Below are positions 34,374-46,060 of a stretch of 64,000 bases of DNA, in pieces. Made by a program: the position numbers and the translations under genes. The stretch lies in contig NC_085130.1 in NCBI RefSeq assembly GCF_030269925.1, forward strand, positions 2,306,501-2,370,500. The letters are read 5' to 3'. Numbering within the stretch: the first letter of the stretch is position 1; each line of letters begins with the position of its first letter. The notes under the pieces are model-generated. The model did not search any database. It was given only the letters and a program-made list of their open reading frames with translations, and had not been told where the DNA came from. The stretch comes from Bombyx mori. Taxonomy: Eukaryota; Arthropoda; Insecta; Lepidoptera; Bombycidae.

Positions 34374-34585
34374 TCTAATTATGAAAGTGTGTATGTTTGT
34401 GTGTGAAGTTTGACTTTCTTTCAGGTCGAAAAGAAGCAACGGATTGACGACATGTTTTTTTTAAAGTCGGTCGAGTAACATAGACTACCATTTATCCCGA
34501 AAAAAATTTTTTTTCCCTCAAGAAACTACACTGAAACTATCTATATACCATATACCACACGGGCAAAACCGCTGCTAATAGCTAG
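34374..34585 (+). mobile_element. Helitron-like element, family H-h
   Basis: TCTAATTATGAAAGTGTGTA near 34374 and gctgctaatagCTAG|T at 34585. Confidence 0.55.
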
Positions 34586-34666
34586 TATCTATAAATTTAA
34601 ACGCTTATAAGTAGGTATATACGTCTTCTATTGCCATAATACAGGAAACACTATAGATACCATTTA

Positions 34667-34780
34667 CGGTAGGCAGCGGCTTGGCTCTGCCCCTGGCATT
34701 GCTGAAGTCCATGGGCGACGGTAATCACTCACCATCAGGTAGGCCGTATGCTCGTCAGCCTACAAGGGCAATAAAAAAAA
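34667..34780 (+). mobile_element. family C LINE 3' end
   Basis: cggtaggcagcggcttggc to acaagggcaataaaaaaaa. Confidence 0.85.
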
Positions 34781-34814
34781 ACCAACTACGTAAGTTCTGC
34801 CTCTCATGATGAAA

Positions 34815-34930
34815 TAGTTCTAAGTCTGAGTTACAACGTCCGCCCTTCAAGCCGAAACGCATTGCTGCTTCACTGAAATAGCCTGGGTGGTGGTAACTAC
34901 CCGTGGATTCACGAGACGCTATACCACCTG
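34815..34930 (-). mobile_element. Bm1 SINE fragment, eroded
   Basis: agttctaagtctgagttac, ccgaaacgcattgctgcttc, gctataccacctg. Confidence 0.65.
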
Positions 34931-35070
34931 ATGATATTATAATACTTATGACGTCATTATAGTGACGCGAGTTTAGTTTTCAAGAGATTGGCGTATTTCA
35001 TTATCATATAGTAATAGTCGCTACAACGTCAAAAAAACTTCGGAAATAATGTAATGTAAAACTCTAAACT

Positions 35071-35810
35071 AGAGAGAGAGAGAGAGAATACACTTTATTG
35101 CACACCAACACAATTTACATTTAAAAAAAAAAACAGTCAAAAAGCACATATGTACAATAGGCGGTCTTATCGCTAAAAGCGATCTCTTGCAGACAACCGT
35201 TTAATTTACAGAAATTCTGTAAAATATAAAAAATATAGCAGGTATGTTGCGGTGTACCATATACAATACATTATTATAGAAAATATATACATATAATAAA
35301 CAGATATATACCGTTTACATAATATAATATATACCAATATACATACTTACATACAATACATACTAATATACTTACACACACATAATAAATGAACAGTATG
35401 GAAATTATAATTGATAATGATGCAACAAACAGCAAGCACTAAGCAGATAAGTAGTGTTCCTTCACCATTCTTTTAAAACAGTTTAAAGTTGGAGCACTTC
35501 TCACTGCATCCGGCAGAGCATTCCACAATCGAACCGCCTGGACGGTGAATGAATTGTCAAAGAATGATGATGAATGCACCGGCATTTTCAGTCTCAGGTT
35601 ATCTGATGATCTCAGAGAAAAATTATGCGTATCACCTAGGAACTCGAAACGTTCTTTGAGATATTTAGGGGTATGGGGGTTAAAGAGAGTACAGTATAGT
35701 AATGAAAGGACATGAGTATTGCGGCGAAGGCGAATTGGTAACCACTTGAGCTTAGTGCGAAATTCAGATATATGATCATATTTATCACAAACTAGACCAT
35801 TAAAATAGTT
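35071..35810 (-). mobile_element. LINE 3' end: RT-ORF tail, 3' UTR and (CT)n terminus
   Basis: The minus strand is open from about 35798 to the stop at 35439-35441 (roughly 119 codons, no internal stop). It has WLPIRLRRNTHVL, YLKERFEFLG and VQAVRLWNALPDAVRSAPTL, the tail following reverse transcriptase in CR1/jockey-type LINEs. The 3' UTR runs to gtgcaataaagtgta and ends in (CT)n at 35071-35089. It is the best preserved LINE coding remnant in the window. Confidence 0.78.
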
Positions 35811-35844
35811 TTAATTATGTGACATACTTAAAAATCTTTATTTT

Positions 35845-36110
35845 TTCCCTACCTATGCTGATAGCCTTGAGAGGCTATTTCAGCGTTACCCTAACGTGTA
35901 GGTGAGCTCGCGGGGCTCAAACCGGAGGTGTTACTAACACCGGCCCTAGCAAGAGCAGTGCTTCGCTGAAACTACCATCGGATCTGAAGGGCGACACACT
36001 GAGAAGATCTGGTGAGAAACTCAGTGGGCTGTATCTATGAGTTAATTTACTCGCCAAGACCTTCCTCGCAAGGGACGGCTTCGGCAAAGACGGTGATCGG
36101 AAATCGTTAT
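35845..36110 (-). mobile_element. family B retroposon
   Basis: tttttccctacctatgctga, taacgtgtaggtgagctcgc, gagaagatctggtgagaaac. Confidence 0.75.
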
Positions 36111-36894
36111 AACAACTCTTCAAATAATATATCATATTATAAAGAAGCTAAATACAGAAAAACGCTATAACGCACAAGAACAAACAAGTACAGCTCCGAA
36201 TGCCAAACACTGGTGGCCAACGAATGAGGATCCAATGGTCTAGTCACCAACCATTTAGCCAACAGGCCAACAATTGCTACCAACATACCGTCTACCACGA
36301 CGAAGCCATCTAAAGCAATTATTTTAGAACTCCTTCTCGGGACCCAAGATGGCATTGACCTCGTGTGGTCTATGGGCCGCAAACTTTGCCTTCTCAAAGC
36401 CGCATTGAAGACGCACAAATACGCAAAGAGCAACAGTTATTTTTAAGGAATCTTAAAAGCGTCATTCACAAGAGTACTGGGTATAATTTAATTCATATTT
36501 TTTTATGTCCTTATCCGACCAAACAATACGATCGCTCCATGGTCAATGGAATCGGAATTTTTCATTCATAATACGCGGGAAACTGTAGGAAGAATAAAAT
36601 ATGTAGACTTCCACGTTAAGACTTGTGCGATTCTGTAGTTATTAAATTTATTATTTGGATTTAATCTAATACGCTTGAAAATTGTAAGAAATAGTCTAAG
36701 TTTGATATTCAGAATACTACTACATTTTTATCAAATCTTTTTATTTTTATTACTATCTATAGTTTCGGAGAATTCAGTCTAACTAGTGAGTGACTCACAT
36801 CTTTGAATATATAATTTGGGACAGGTCAAAACGTAAAAATAAATTTGGCTAGATTACAGAAATAACAATGTCATAAACTGGAATTTGAAATGAA
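36111..36894. other. no gene supported
   Basis: A 98-codon minus frame at 36137-36433 is unrecognised and lies between repeats. Confidence 0.4.
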
Positions 36895-37309
36895 CTAGAG
36901 GTCCCGCAGTAATCGAAATTCGACTATAATTAGGTAATTGGAATTGTAAGTTTGTACACTATTATGATTGCATTTTATACTTCTATAATCACAAATTTCG
37001 CCAAAACTACACTATAAAAAATATTAACAATGACAAACCATATTCTATTCTCAATTTGATAACAGACGTCAAGAACAAAAGTTTGACAATAAATAGTATA
37101 CATGCGTGTGTGCGTCAAATACATGGTATATAGTGTGTGTAATGTTTTCTTTATTGATTTAATGTATCTTTTATCCATTATTCAAAAAAAAAATTAGCAT
37201 TGTGCACTTCTCTATATTCTCTATAAGTGTGGAAAATTCATACTCCTCCGTCCGCGCAATTTTCGTAAAAAGGGATACAAAGTTTTTGCTTCACGTATTA
37301 ATATATAGA
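36895..37309 (-). mobile_element. non-autonomous Helitron, family H-f
   Basis: A|CTAGAGGTCCCGCAGTAATC ... ttaatatataga|T. Both ends intact. Confidence 0.75.
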
Positions 37310-37739
37310 TTAATAAGCCTTAAAGCCGGCGTCATGGTAAAAAGTAGGTACCTAACGTATTAAGTTAAAAGTAACCTGTGTTTCAGAAGTCAAAAGGTTA
37401 TTCACATTTCGAAATAGTTGTCGAACAGCAAGGCGCGAGTTTTGTTCAATACAAAGCTTAATCCATACGCGACCGACATAGACTAACAGTCTACAGTATT
37501 CCTAAAATAAACAGCTTACCGCTCCTCAGATAAATAAGACAAAAAGTACTATTATAACATAAATATTGTAATAAAATAATATGCCACAAATGCAATGAAC
37601 GCACGATTCAATCTCACTTTTTAACATAAGATGTATTCACAGCACGCCACTGACACTTTTTTTTGGTGTGAAACGGAACGTGGTACCTAGTTTTTCTTTT
37701 AATTTTATTTATAGGTGAAACGTTTTTTTTTTAACGTAC
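37310..37739. other. no feature seen
   Basis: Flank of the GC-rich promoter-like block; no exon found. Confidence 0.5.
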
Positions 37740-37950
37740 CGGCTTGTCGTTTGACGCGACCGTTGCGTCGCGCTCGAAGTTACAACTGAACTGGAGGCGA
37801 CTTTCAACTTTTATTTTTCCACGGCGCCGCGCTCGCTTCCCGACAGCCGCGGCTCTTGTCTGTGTGAGTGCTAGTGACGCGTTGTTGTCGATAACGAGAT
37901 AAGATATCGATATGTAAATCGATGAGAAATGCGACAGATTATCGATTTTA
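37740..37950. promoter_or_regulatory. GC-rich promoter-like region, orientation unsure
   Basis: CpG-rich core (cacggcgccgcgctcgcttc, ccgacagccgcggctc) in AT-rich surroundings. The minus strand offers TCAGT (37785-37789), an arthropod initiator motif, and then a GTACGT donor after 37740, so a 48-base 5' UTR exon is possible. The + strand offers GTGAGTG near 37865. TATCGATA at 37905-37912 and ATCGAT at 37918 and 37941 are DRE-like. No coding exon could be linked. Confidence 0.35.
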
Positions 37951-38271
37951 CAATAAAACAGAAAATTATATTTAGATTTGTAAGTATAAGATTCACTTTT
38001 ATTTCTCGGGTTAAGTTATATAGTTAAAATTAATATCACATAGGTATCAAATATTTACACCTTGGCTTGAAGGCTCTCGAGTGAAAAATATTAAAAAACA
38101 TAAGTACAATTATTATTATCCTCTATTGAAAACGAAAATCACCTTATAATACAATTAACGAAAACATCTATGACGTAAACATTCTTTTGAAGTCATTACA
38201 ATTGTATTACCCAACATGGTAATCCTTATCATCAAGATTGTAATAATACAATGGTAATAATACAAATGACC
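37951..38271. other. no feature seen
   Basis: A short direct repeat aatggtaataatacaa near 38250. Confidence 0.5.
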
Positions 38272-38709
38272 TTTTTTTTATTGCTTAGATGGGTGGACGA
38301 GCTCACAGCCCACCTGGTGTTAAGTGGTTACTGGAGCCCATAGACATCCACAATGTAAATGCGCCACCCACCTTGAGATATAAGTTCTAAGGTCTCAAGT
38401 AAGTTACAACGGCTGCCCCACCCTTCAAACCGAAACGCATTACTGCTTCACGGCAGAAAGAGGCAGGGCGGTGGTACCCACCCGCGCGGACTCTCAAGAG
38501 GTCCTACCACCAGTAATTATGCAAATTATAATTTTGCGGGTTTCATTTTTATTACACGATGTTATTCCTTCACCGTGGAAATCAATCGTGAACATTTGTT
38601 GAGTACGTATTTCATTAGAAAAATTGGTACCCGCCTGAGATTCGAACACCGGTGCATCGCTCAACACGAATGCACGGGACGTCTTATCTGTTAGGCCACG
38701 ACGACTTAA
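38272..38709 (-). mobile_element. full-length Bm1 SINE
   Basis: The reference copy for this window. On the minus strand it has a tRNA-like head (cgtcgtggcctaacagataa with a degenerate A box, then ggtgttcgaatctc as B box), a linker (gttcacgattgatttccacg, gaaggaataacatcgtg) and a body from ctggtggtaggacctc to taagcaataaaaaaa. Length about 438 bases. Confidence 0.93.
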
Positions 38710-39292
38710 AGCTTTTATGTTTCTGTATTGAAAATGTCTAGTACGCGCAAAATAAATAAATAAAATGTATAAAACTTCATTACACAATACAATTTGAGAT
38801 TATACACAATTGACAATGATGATCGATAAAATACAGAAGTAAATACGAATATGCCAGTTAAAAAGGATGACAATTCTAATTCAGCATAGAACGCAAACAT
38901 TAAAACAAACTTAATTTCCCAATATCGACTGTACGACCAGAATCGATTATCGAACTCTGTGTTTCACACATCACTATCACTCAGTTACACACACGCAAAC
39001 AAAAACGGAGCTTTGAGCTTTCCACCTGTACCTATAAAGCACCTTAAATTGATAATGTTAAGGGCTATATTCTCTTAAATCGAAACTAGAACACATCCGA
39101 CTCCTTTATAGTATTAAGATCTTGTAAGCACAGAGATAAGTGTAGTCGAGAAATATGACACGGAAAGTAATTAATTGTTGACTGAAGATAAAATTACATG
39201 ACAGAATCTTAGAATCAAAGGGTTAACAGGAGGAGTTTTTACGTAATTAAATTGGTTATGAATGTACAGAAAATCGGTGGATGACAAAAGTA
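38710..39292. other. no feature seen
   Basis: Unassigned AT-rich DNA. Confidence 0.5.
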
Positions 39293-39395
39293 CTTTTTTT
39301 TATTGCTTAGATGGGTGGACGAGCTCATAGCCCACCTGGTGTTGAGTTGTTACTGGACCCCATATTCTGGTATCCAGGTTCTGAGTATAGTTACT
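39293..39395 (-). mobile_element. Bm1 SINE, 3' end only
   Basis: tttttttattgcttagatgggtgg to ctgagtatagttactgg, with an internal deletion after ggaccccata. Confidence 0.8.
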
Positions 39396-39579
39396 GGAGT
39401 GAAGACCTCATACTGGACGTCGTAACGCCGACAGACAACCAAAGAGATAGACCGACGACCTGGTCAAAATAGCTGGTAGGGACTAGACGCGGAAGGCAAG
39501 AGACCAAAAAGAATGGAGTGCATGTAAAGTGACCTACACTCAGCATTGGGTGGACAGGTGTTTAAGAAGAGAGTACAGA

Positions 39580-39870
39580 CGTGCTTCCCGATCCATTAAC
39601 GGTGCTTTAAGGTAACTCAAGCACCGGTCACCGTCCTCGCCGAACCCGTCGCTTCCGACGAAGGGCTCGACGAGTAAATTAACCCATAGACACAGCCCAC
39701 TGAGTTTCTTGCCGGATCTTCTCTGTGGGTCGCGTTTCCGGTCCGCTAGTAGATTCTGCGAAGTACTGCTCTTGCTAGGGCCAGTGTTAGCAATACCTCC
39801 GGTTTGAGGCCCGCGAGCTCACCTACACGCTATGGTTACGCTGATATAGCCTCTCAAGGCTATTAGAATT
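39580..39870 (+). mobile_element. family B retroposon
   Basis: ttcccgatccattaacggtg to ctctcaaggctattag. The A tail has been lost. Confidence 0.78.
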
Positions 39871-40369
39871 TATATTTTTTAGAAGGCAGACGGGACAAGG
39901 GCCCCCAGATGATGCGTCATGGATGGTAAGGCGCTTTGGAGGTTGTCGGCAAAGGAAATATCTTCCACTGAGATGAGCGCTGGTGGTTTTCAAATGGCAC
40001 GGATAAATTATGCTTCAGTAGAGGATGACGCTGATGGTAGAGTCTCATCGGGTTACGCTGGCATAGCTCTCTAAGGTTACCAGCTTAGGTAGGGGAAAAA
40101 TTGGTAGGGAGTACTATTTACGAGCGCGAATGTGTGCCACTATGCTAATTACACCTGCAGGAGATCAATCACAAGCTCCAGTTTGAATAGTGGAAAAGCG
40201 GTTAGACAGCACAAGTGAGACTTCGATCTCGTGTTTCAGCGTGGGTGACGCCTTCGCGCTGTGATATCTAACCTATCTCAGAGCATATGGATCGCATTAC
40301 TGATACAGCAATAAACTAAAGGTACTATTGAATTCGTCGCAGCCTGAAGGATAATACGATAATACGCGG
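39871..40369. other. mostly unassigned
   Basis: Apart from the B scrap at 40045, no similarity noticed. Confidence 0.45.
40045..40100 (+). mobile_element. family B 3' scrap
   Basis: gttacgctggcatagctctc, accagcttaggtaggggaaaaa. Confidence 0.55.
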
Positions 40370-40602
40370 TAGGACCGCTTGTGAGTCCGCACGGGTAGAT
40401 ACCACCACTCTGCCTATTTCTGCCGTGAAGCAGTAATGCGTTTCGGTTTGAAGGGTGGGGCAGCCGTTGTAACTATACTGAGACCTTAGAACTCAAACCT
40501 CAAGACGGGTGGCGCGTTTACGTTGTAGATGTCTATGGGCTCTAGTAACCACTTAACACCAGATGAGTTGTGAGCTCGTCCACCCATCTAAGCAATAAAA
40601 TA
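40370..40602 (+). mobile_element. Bm1 SINE, headless
   Basis: cggtaggaccgcttgtgagtc to catctaagcaataaaataaaa. Confidence 0.9.
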
Positions 40603-40744
40603 AAAATGCTGGTATTTTATTATATACCACACAACCGATCACTCCTATGTACACCGTAGAGCTGACCTTATGGAGCGCGCTAGAGTTCTGGTAGAGTGCC
40701 GCACGGACTCGCCCTATCAAGGTCATCTTATATATTAAATATAT

Positions 40745-40868
40745 TAAATAATATTAAATACCCTTCACCTGGGGCAACAGCTAACCCGCCTTTCAAACCG
40801 AAACTGCTACACGGTGAAAAGAAGCAGGGGGTTTCTAACCGTGCGGTCTCATAAAATCTACAACCACT
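40745..40868 (-). mobile_element. Bm1 remnant
   Basis: cctttcaaaccgaaactgc, gtgaaaagaagcaggggg, gtgcggtctcataaaatct. Eroded body only. Confidence 0.45.
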
Positions 40869-41397
40869 GAAGTTCATAGAAGGCCGCGTATAAAGTGCTT
40901 TTCGTAGCTTAAAGATATACCCTACAAACCGTAGAGTAACCATTGATGTCTGCTGGAAAAGCGTTCAACACAGCTAAGAGCTTAAAGTTATCCGTAAAGA
41001 TGTATTAAAAAACAATTGAATTAAAAATAATTACTTTATTAATATATTAAGAAATCGCGTCACGTTGAAAACAAAGAAAACCACAAAACCGAGTCTTGGG
41101 ATGTTTTATACAAGAAAATGAAGCAAGACTGCATTTATATGCACCACGAGTCATGGAAAATTCTCGTAAATAAACATTTATAACCTGTTACACTATAACA
41201 TAAAATCATAAAAGTCTGTGTCATCGATGAGCTAAGTTATTAAAATCAGTAGAAATATTAATTTATGTTGCTTAAAAAAAAGCTCGCTTAAATAGCATAG
41301 CGAACTCACCATTTCTTTTTTTACCCTATCGATACTAGTTAGGATGTTAGAACGAAGATATTAGGTTATTGTATCGTCATTAGATATTTTTTTAATT
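40869..41397. other. no feature seen
   Basis: Unassigned AT-rich DNA. Confidence 0.5.
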
Positions 41398-41641
41398 TTT
41401 TAATGCTTAGATGGGTGGACAAGCTCATGGCCCGTCTGGTGTTACGTGGTTCCCGGAGCCCATAGACATCTACAACGAAAATGCTGCTACCCACTTCGAA
41501 ACATGAGTTGTAAGGGTCTCACTTTTAACAGTACAACGGTTGCGCCACCTTTCAAACCCAAACGCATTATTGATTCACGGCAGAAACAAGCAGGATGGTG
41601 GTACCTACCCGTGCCGACTCACAAGACATCCTACCACCAGT
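41398..41641 (-). mobile_element. Bm1 SINE, diverged
   Basis: tttaatgcttagatgggtgg to catcctaccaccag. More substitutions than its neighbours, so probably older. Confidence 0.88.
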
Positions 41642-41765
41642 TTAGGGCGTCTTGGAGTCGGTGAAAATGACGTCCAAATATTATGTTACACACAAACATA
41701 CCTAGCTAATAAAATGCGTGTTAAAAATGCTTTTTTTTTTGTTTTTCTGCCTTTTTATTAAACAA

Positions 41766-41973
41766 CTAGCGACCCGCCCTCGCTTCGCTTCGGAAACAAT
41801 AAAACACACATGAAACAAACAAAAAAAAAATTAATAAAAAAGTAGCCTATGTTCATCAGGGACAATGTCGGCTTCTAATGGAAAAAGAATTTTTCAAATC
41901 GGTCCAGTAGTTTCGGAGCCTATTCGAAACAAACAAACAAACAAATCTTTCCTCTTTATAATATTAGTATAGA
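41766..41973 (-). mobile_element. non-autonomous Helitron, family H-a
   Basis: A|CTAGCGACCCGCCCTCGC ... ataatattagtataga|T. Intact ends. Confidence 0.78.
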
Positions 41974-42164
41974 TTGATTCTGGTGAAACTGAGCGTCTAG
42001 GCTGCTGGGAAGGTTAACATCAGACTACCAACGATATACTACAGGTGGCGCACAAGTACTTCCAAATGTATATGCCTTATAATTGGTCGTAGTCAATATC
42101 AAAGGCCATTTCTGCTGCCAAGACATCGTACCTTCTGATTTGAAGAGTGGGGGCAGTTGTTAGC

Positions 42165-42370
42165 CAATTATTTTCCCTACCTAATCGTTGGTTGGTTAGG
42201 GTCTGTTCTGACTACACGCGGTTTCGTAGGTGAGGTCACGGGGCTCAGCCTGAAAGACTTTACTAACGTCTGTTCTAAGAAAAGTAGTGCTTCGCTGAAT
42301 CTACTGCCGGATCGGAATCTCTACCTACTAAGAAGATCCGGTAAGAACCTCAGTGGGTTGCGTCTATAAA
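42165..42370 (-). mobile_element. family B retroposon, diverged
   Basis: ttttccctacctaatcgttgg, gaggtcacggggctcagcc, ctactgccggatcggaatct. Confidence 0.65.
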
Positions 42371-42377
42371 TGTATAA

Positions 42378-42640
42378 ATAGAAAGCCTACCAGAGCGTGT
42401 TATGAGCTTCTTCGAACACGTCATGTGGTCTCCCAGACATGAATTAGAGAAGCTCATAATTTTGGGTCGCATAGAAGGCGAGCGCGCCGTGGGCAGAACA
42501 CCAGCCAAATAGTCAGATCTGGTTAAGCAAAGCGGTTGGTCGTAGTCTATACCATGTGGTTCATGCCACCCATGACCGAACACTATGGAGGAGAGTCACA
42601 TGTGGTCGCGAACCTCAGCAGCGAGGGAACTATGGAGAAG
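42378..42640 (+). mobile_element. LINE RT-ORF C-terminal fragment
   Basis: Reads FFEHVMWSPRHELEKLIILG, RIEGERAVGRTPA and, after shifts, a LWRRVT.GREPQQR-like end. Several frameshifts and stops. Confidence 0.6.
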
Positions 42641-42816
42641 AGAAAAGCAGATGTGTATGTTTCGTATGTCCGAAATGGCCAGACCGATTTGGATGAAACT
42701 TTTAGGAAATCTTTAGTTCGACTTATCGGATTATCCTGTGTAGTTTAGCGGCAGTTGGATCAAAGTCGAATCCAAGATCGGCCAGCAAACCGAAGAGCGT
42801 TTGACTTTATAAGAAA

Positions 42817-43069
42817 CTAGCTGTAGCCGTCCGCTTCGCTGGGCATTTAAAATTAACATTATTATTTCTCACCCCCACAAAGATTCTCATCATTAACGTC
42901 CCCGCAACTGGTGTAGGGAGTCCAACATTCATATAAATATTAGCCTATATAAATATTATTATATGTATTTTCTACATGGATACCAAGTTTCAAGTCAATC
43001 GGATGCATAGTTCAGTAGTTATAACGGCACATCCGTAAAAACCACTGTAGTTTTATATATTAGTATAGA
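42817..43069 (-). mobile_element. non-autonomous Helitron, family H-d
   Basis: A|CTAGCTGTAGCCGTCCGC ... tatatattagtataga|T. A second, interrupted copy lies in ECH1 intron 5. Confidence 0.7.
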
Positions 43070-43479
43070 TATAGATACAAACAAAAAATGTCAAAAACAA
43101 TCTACTCAATTCGCACGCATAATGTCGCTCAACCACGAGGTCCGACAATTAGCAATTGCATAAAGTACACGTAATAATAACGTCCACAACGATCATATAA
43201 TTAACATTGACACGTTGTTTTGTTCCCGAGGACTCGTTCAATTAGCGCAATAGATATGTTGACTCCACTTTTATTATTAGGTGCTTACGTATTAACTTAT
43301 CGACTCTCGAGTGCCGGCAACTTTGAAGTCAAATGTCAGTTTTTTTTTTAAATATTATTCAATTCGCGCTTGCGGAACTATGACTAAAGAAATTTATAAA
43401 ATATTAGGATGTACATTGTGGAACCTCTTCGTCACGTCTCCTGTTCAAAAAATGAAACTATTACTGTTAACATTTAATG
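43070..43479. other. no feature seen
   Basis: Unassigned; immediate left flank of a D copy. Confidence 0.5.
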
Positions 43480-43720
43480 ACTTTTTGACGGAAACACGAG
43501 GAGCGAAGTTGTGTGAAATAACTGTTTAGTATCTGTAAAAGAGCTTCTGGGGATCCTCCAAAAAGTCCAGTGAAAAAGTATCAGTAAATAATCACCATGA
43601 TACTAAGATTATATTTCATCCCATATCATCTCATTTCATGCCAGTTGATTAATGTTTCTCACTAATCAACTTCACTCCATATTATAATTTTTCATAATAC
43701 ATATAATATATATAATTAGG
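43480..43720 (+). mobile_element. family D retroposon, diverged
   Basis: Begins ctttttgacggaaacacgag. Keeps gggatcctccaaaaagtcc, gattatatttcatcccatat, gccagttgattaatgt. An internal segment is deleted. Confidence 0.65.
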
Positions 43721-43949
43721 CTGTATGGTATGATAACTTTGTCTTTCCAGTTGGAAAAACAGAACTACTAGTTATAATTTAGTTCAACTCAACAAGTCAT
43801 GTCATATTTTAATGTTAGTTATTGTAGACCATGCATATTTTATAACGACTGTCCCGCTCTCCATTTCACACATTTCACTTGGAACTATGATACTTTCTAT
43901 CGCGGCCTCACAATACTTCCTAAAATTAGTAAACGCCAGCTGACTCTGT

Positions 43950-44040
43950 GCTTAGTGCGAGTTTTTTAACGTTCTCGATAGCGTAAAAGTTAACTCAAGT
44001 CTGTATGGAGTTAGAACAGCGCCCCTAGCGGTAAACGTAG
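43950..44040 (+). mobile_element. element M, one arm
   Basis: gtgcgagttttttaacgttctc ... ggagttagaacagcgcccct; the second arm is absent. Confidence 0.6.
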
Positions 44041-45030
44041 GCAAATCACGTTGATATGAAAAAGTGGTTACCGAAATGTAATTGACGAAACTTTGTTGGC
44101 GTCGCAGCAATAACACGTAGCTAAGCTGCCATTTTGAAGATTGATAATTTGAAAATGGCTTTACGAGTTACGACTTTCTTAATTTTTATTTAGGCACCGG
44201 TATCCGTGGCCTTACATACTAATCGCGTATCATATTATTAGCAACTTTATATTTTACGCTCCGTTAAAATATTACGTGACTTATTTTGCATTTATATTGA
44301 TCTGTTTACACGCTAAAGTACAGTCGTGGTCGTCTAGGCTATTTAAAAATTATTGTTATATTCGTCAAAAATTTTTTTTTTGTTGTTGTTACATATACGT
44401 TAATGAGTCATTATTATTTCATGTTGACATTAATAATTTGGCAAAATTAAACAATTCACGCGACATGACCGTTGACATTAAAAAGACTGACACAGCGCGG
44501 TAAATCATTAGTTAAGTGTGTTAAAGTAAATTAATAATAGTTGTTATTCATTAAAAATTTACTGAAAAATAACATACAGCCAGATAATATTGTACTACGA
44601 ACAGCGAATCAGTTTTCATTTTGTAAATTCATTTACGATCTTAACTGTACAATAAAATTAAATATGCTTAATAATATGATTCATAAAATACATACGCGTA
44701 TATAATACTAGTCATGGTGTAAATATTTTTTTCTACTGTTATTTCCGTCAACGTGCCTTACGTCATTCATTCGCTACTGTCACGTTAAGTCATAAACTCA
44801 TAAATTGGCGGGAAGATTTTTAGACGCTTGCCATAGATAAACAAATGAAACCGAAGATGTTTTAAAAAAAACAATACTACGACTAACTGCAGATGATCTT
44901 AATAATAATACTTGTAGAACCATAGAAAGATGGAACCTGATATAAAATTTTCTAAAATCACATCGCATCTTCAGCAAAAAGGAATTTGATAGCGAAATTT
45001 TATAGGATTGAGCTGTTGTTGTTTTTATAA
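44041..45030. other. no gene seen
   Basis: Two frames of 75-78 codons on opposite strands have no domain. Confidence 0.5.
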
Positions 45031-45244
45031 TCACTACACAGTATAAAACAAAGTCGCTTTCTCTGCCCCTATATCCGTATGTACGCTGAAATATTTAAAA
45101 CTAAGCAACGGATTTTGATGCGATTTTTTTTAATAGATAGAGCGATTCAAGAGGAAGATTTATATGTATAATAACATCCATTAAATAGTGGAGAAATCAA
45201 TAATAAATTACAGTTTCCGAAGCGAAGCGAGGGCGGGTTGCTAG
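45031..45244 (+). mobile_element. non-autonomous Helitron, family H-b
   Basis: A|TCACTACACAGTATAAAAC ... gagggcgggttgCTAG|T. Forward copy of the 16872 element. Confidence 0.75.
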
Positions 45245-45764
45245 TAGTACATAAAAAGTAAAGTAGGTTAACTAGACGAGGTATGATTCAGTTCAAATGA
45301 CTATAACATATCGCAAACAATACAATCTCTGAGATTTTTTTCTCTGAACGTGGAATTTGTCGAATACAACGAAGAATATGTTCGCTAATAATTTATAATC
45401 AATGTCATTTCGCTTGCTTTAGCCATGGCACCGGAATTCTAACAACAAAACACTTGTAATAGACATGTTCAACATCAATATATAATTATTTATCAGCTGC
45501 TGAAGGCATTTAACGAAATGGAAACATTTATAACTTAAATCTAGGCTTTCGAGATCTTTAAACTGGGAAATAAATGAAATAAATACATTATCTGATTCTA
45601 ACCATTAGTGTTCTTTGGGTTGATAAAAAAAAATCACCAAACTTCAATCAATAGATGCACAGAGTTAAAATCCTAGTAAATTTCATATCAGGAAATATCA
45701 ATAGATTGTATAAACTACTTCTAAAAAAAACGAACTGTCAATCTGAGACTCCGAAATTTATAGG
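45245..45764. other. no feature seen
   Basis: Unassigned AT-rich DNA. Confidence 0.5.
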
Positions 45765-46060
45765 CTTTTTGGCGGAAAAACGAAAAGAGAATTTGTGTTA
45801 ATTTATGTATTTATTTTGTTAATTTAAATGCTTCTACAGTTTAAATAATGCTGGCATAATAACCGCTTAGCATCTTGATTTGTGGACAAGTGTGGAAAAA
45901 TGAGGTAAAAACCGCTGATCGCGGCTTCTCGGGTTCTTCCAAAAATCCCACTGAAGTCTCAGTAAATTGCCACCATTCTACTTGCGACTTTATTTCATCC
46001 CAATTGAGTACCTACCATTCCAAAATAACTACATCCTTATCATTCCGCTCCGCTTTCCAA
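45765..46060 (+). mobile_element. family D retroposon, eroded
   Basis: Begins ctttttggcggaaaaacg. Keeps cttctacagtttaaat, gcggcttctcgggttcttcc, ctcagtaaattgccaccatt. Confidence 0.5.

Noticed and set aside
36137..36433. 98-codon minus-strand frame
   Set aside because: No recognisable domain, no splice or promoter support, sits between repeats. Left as unproven.
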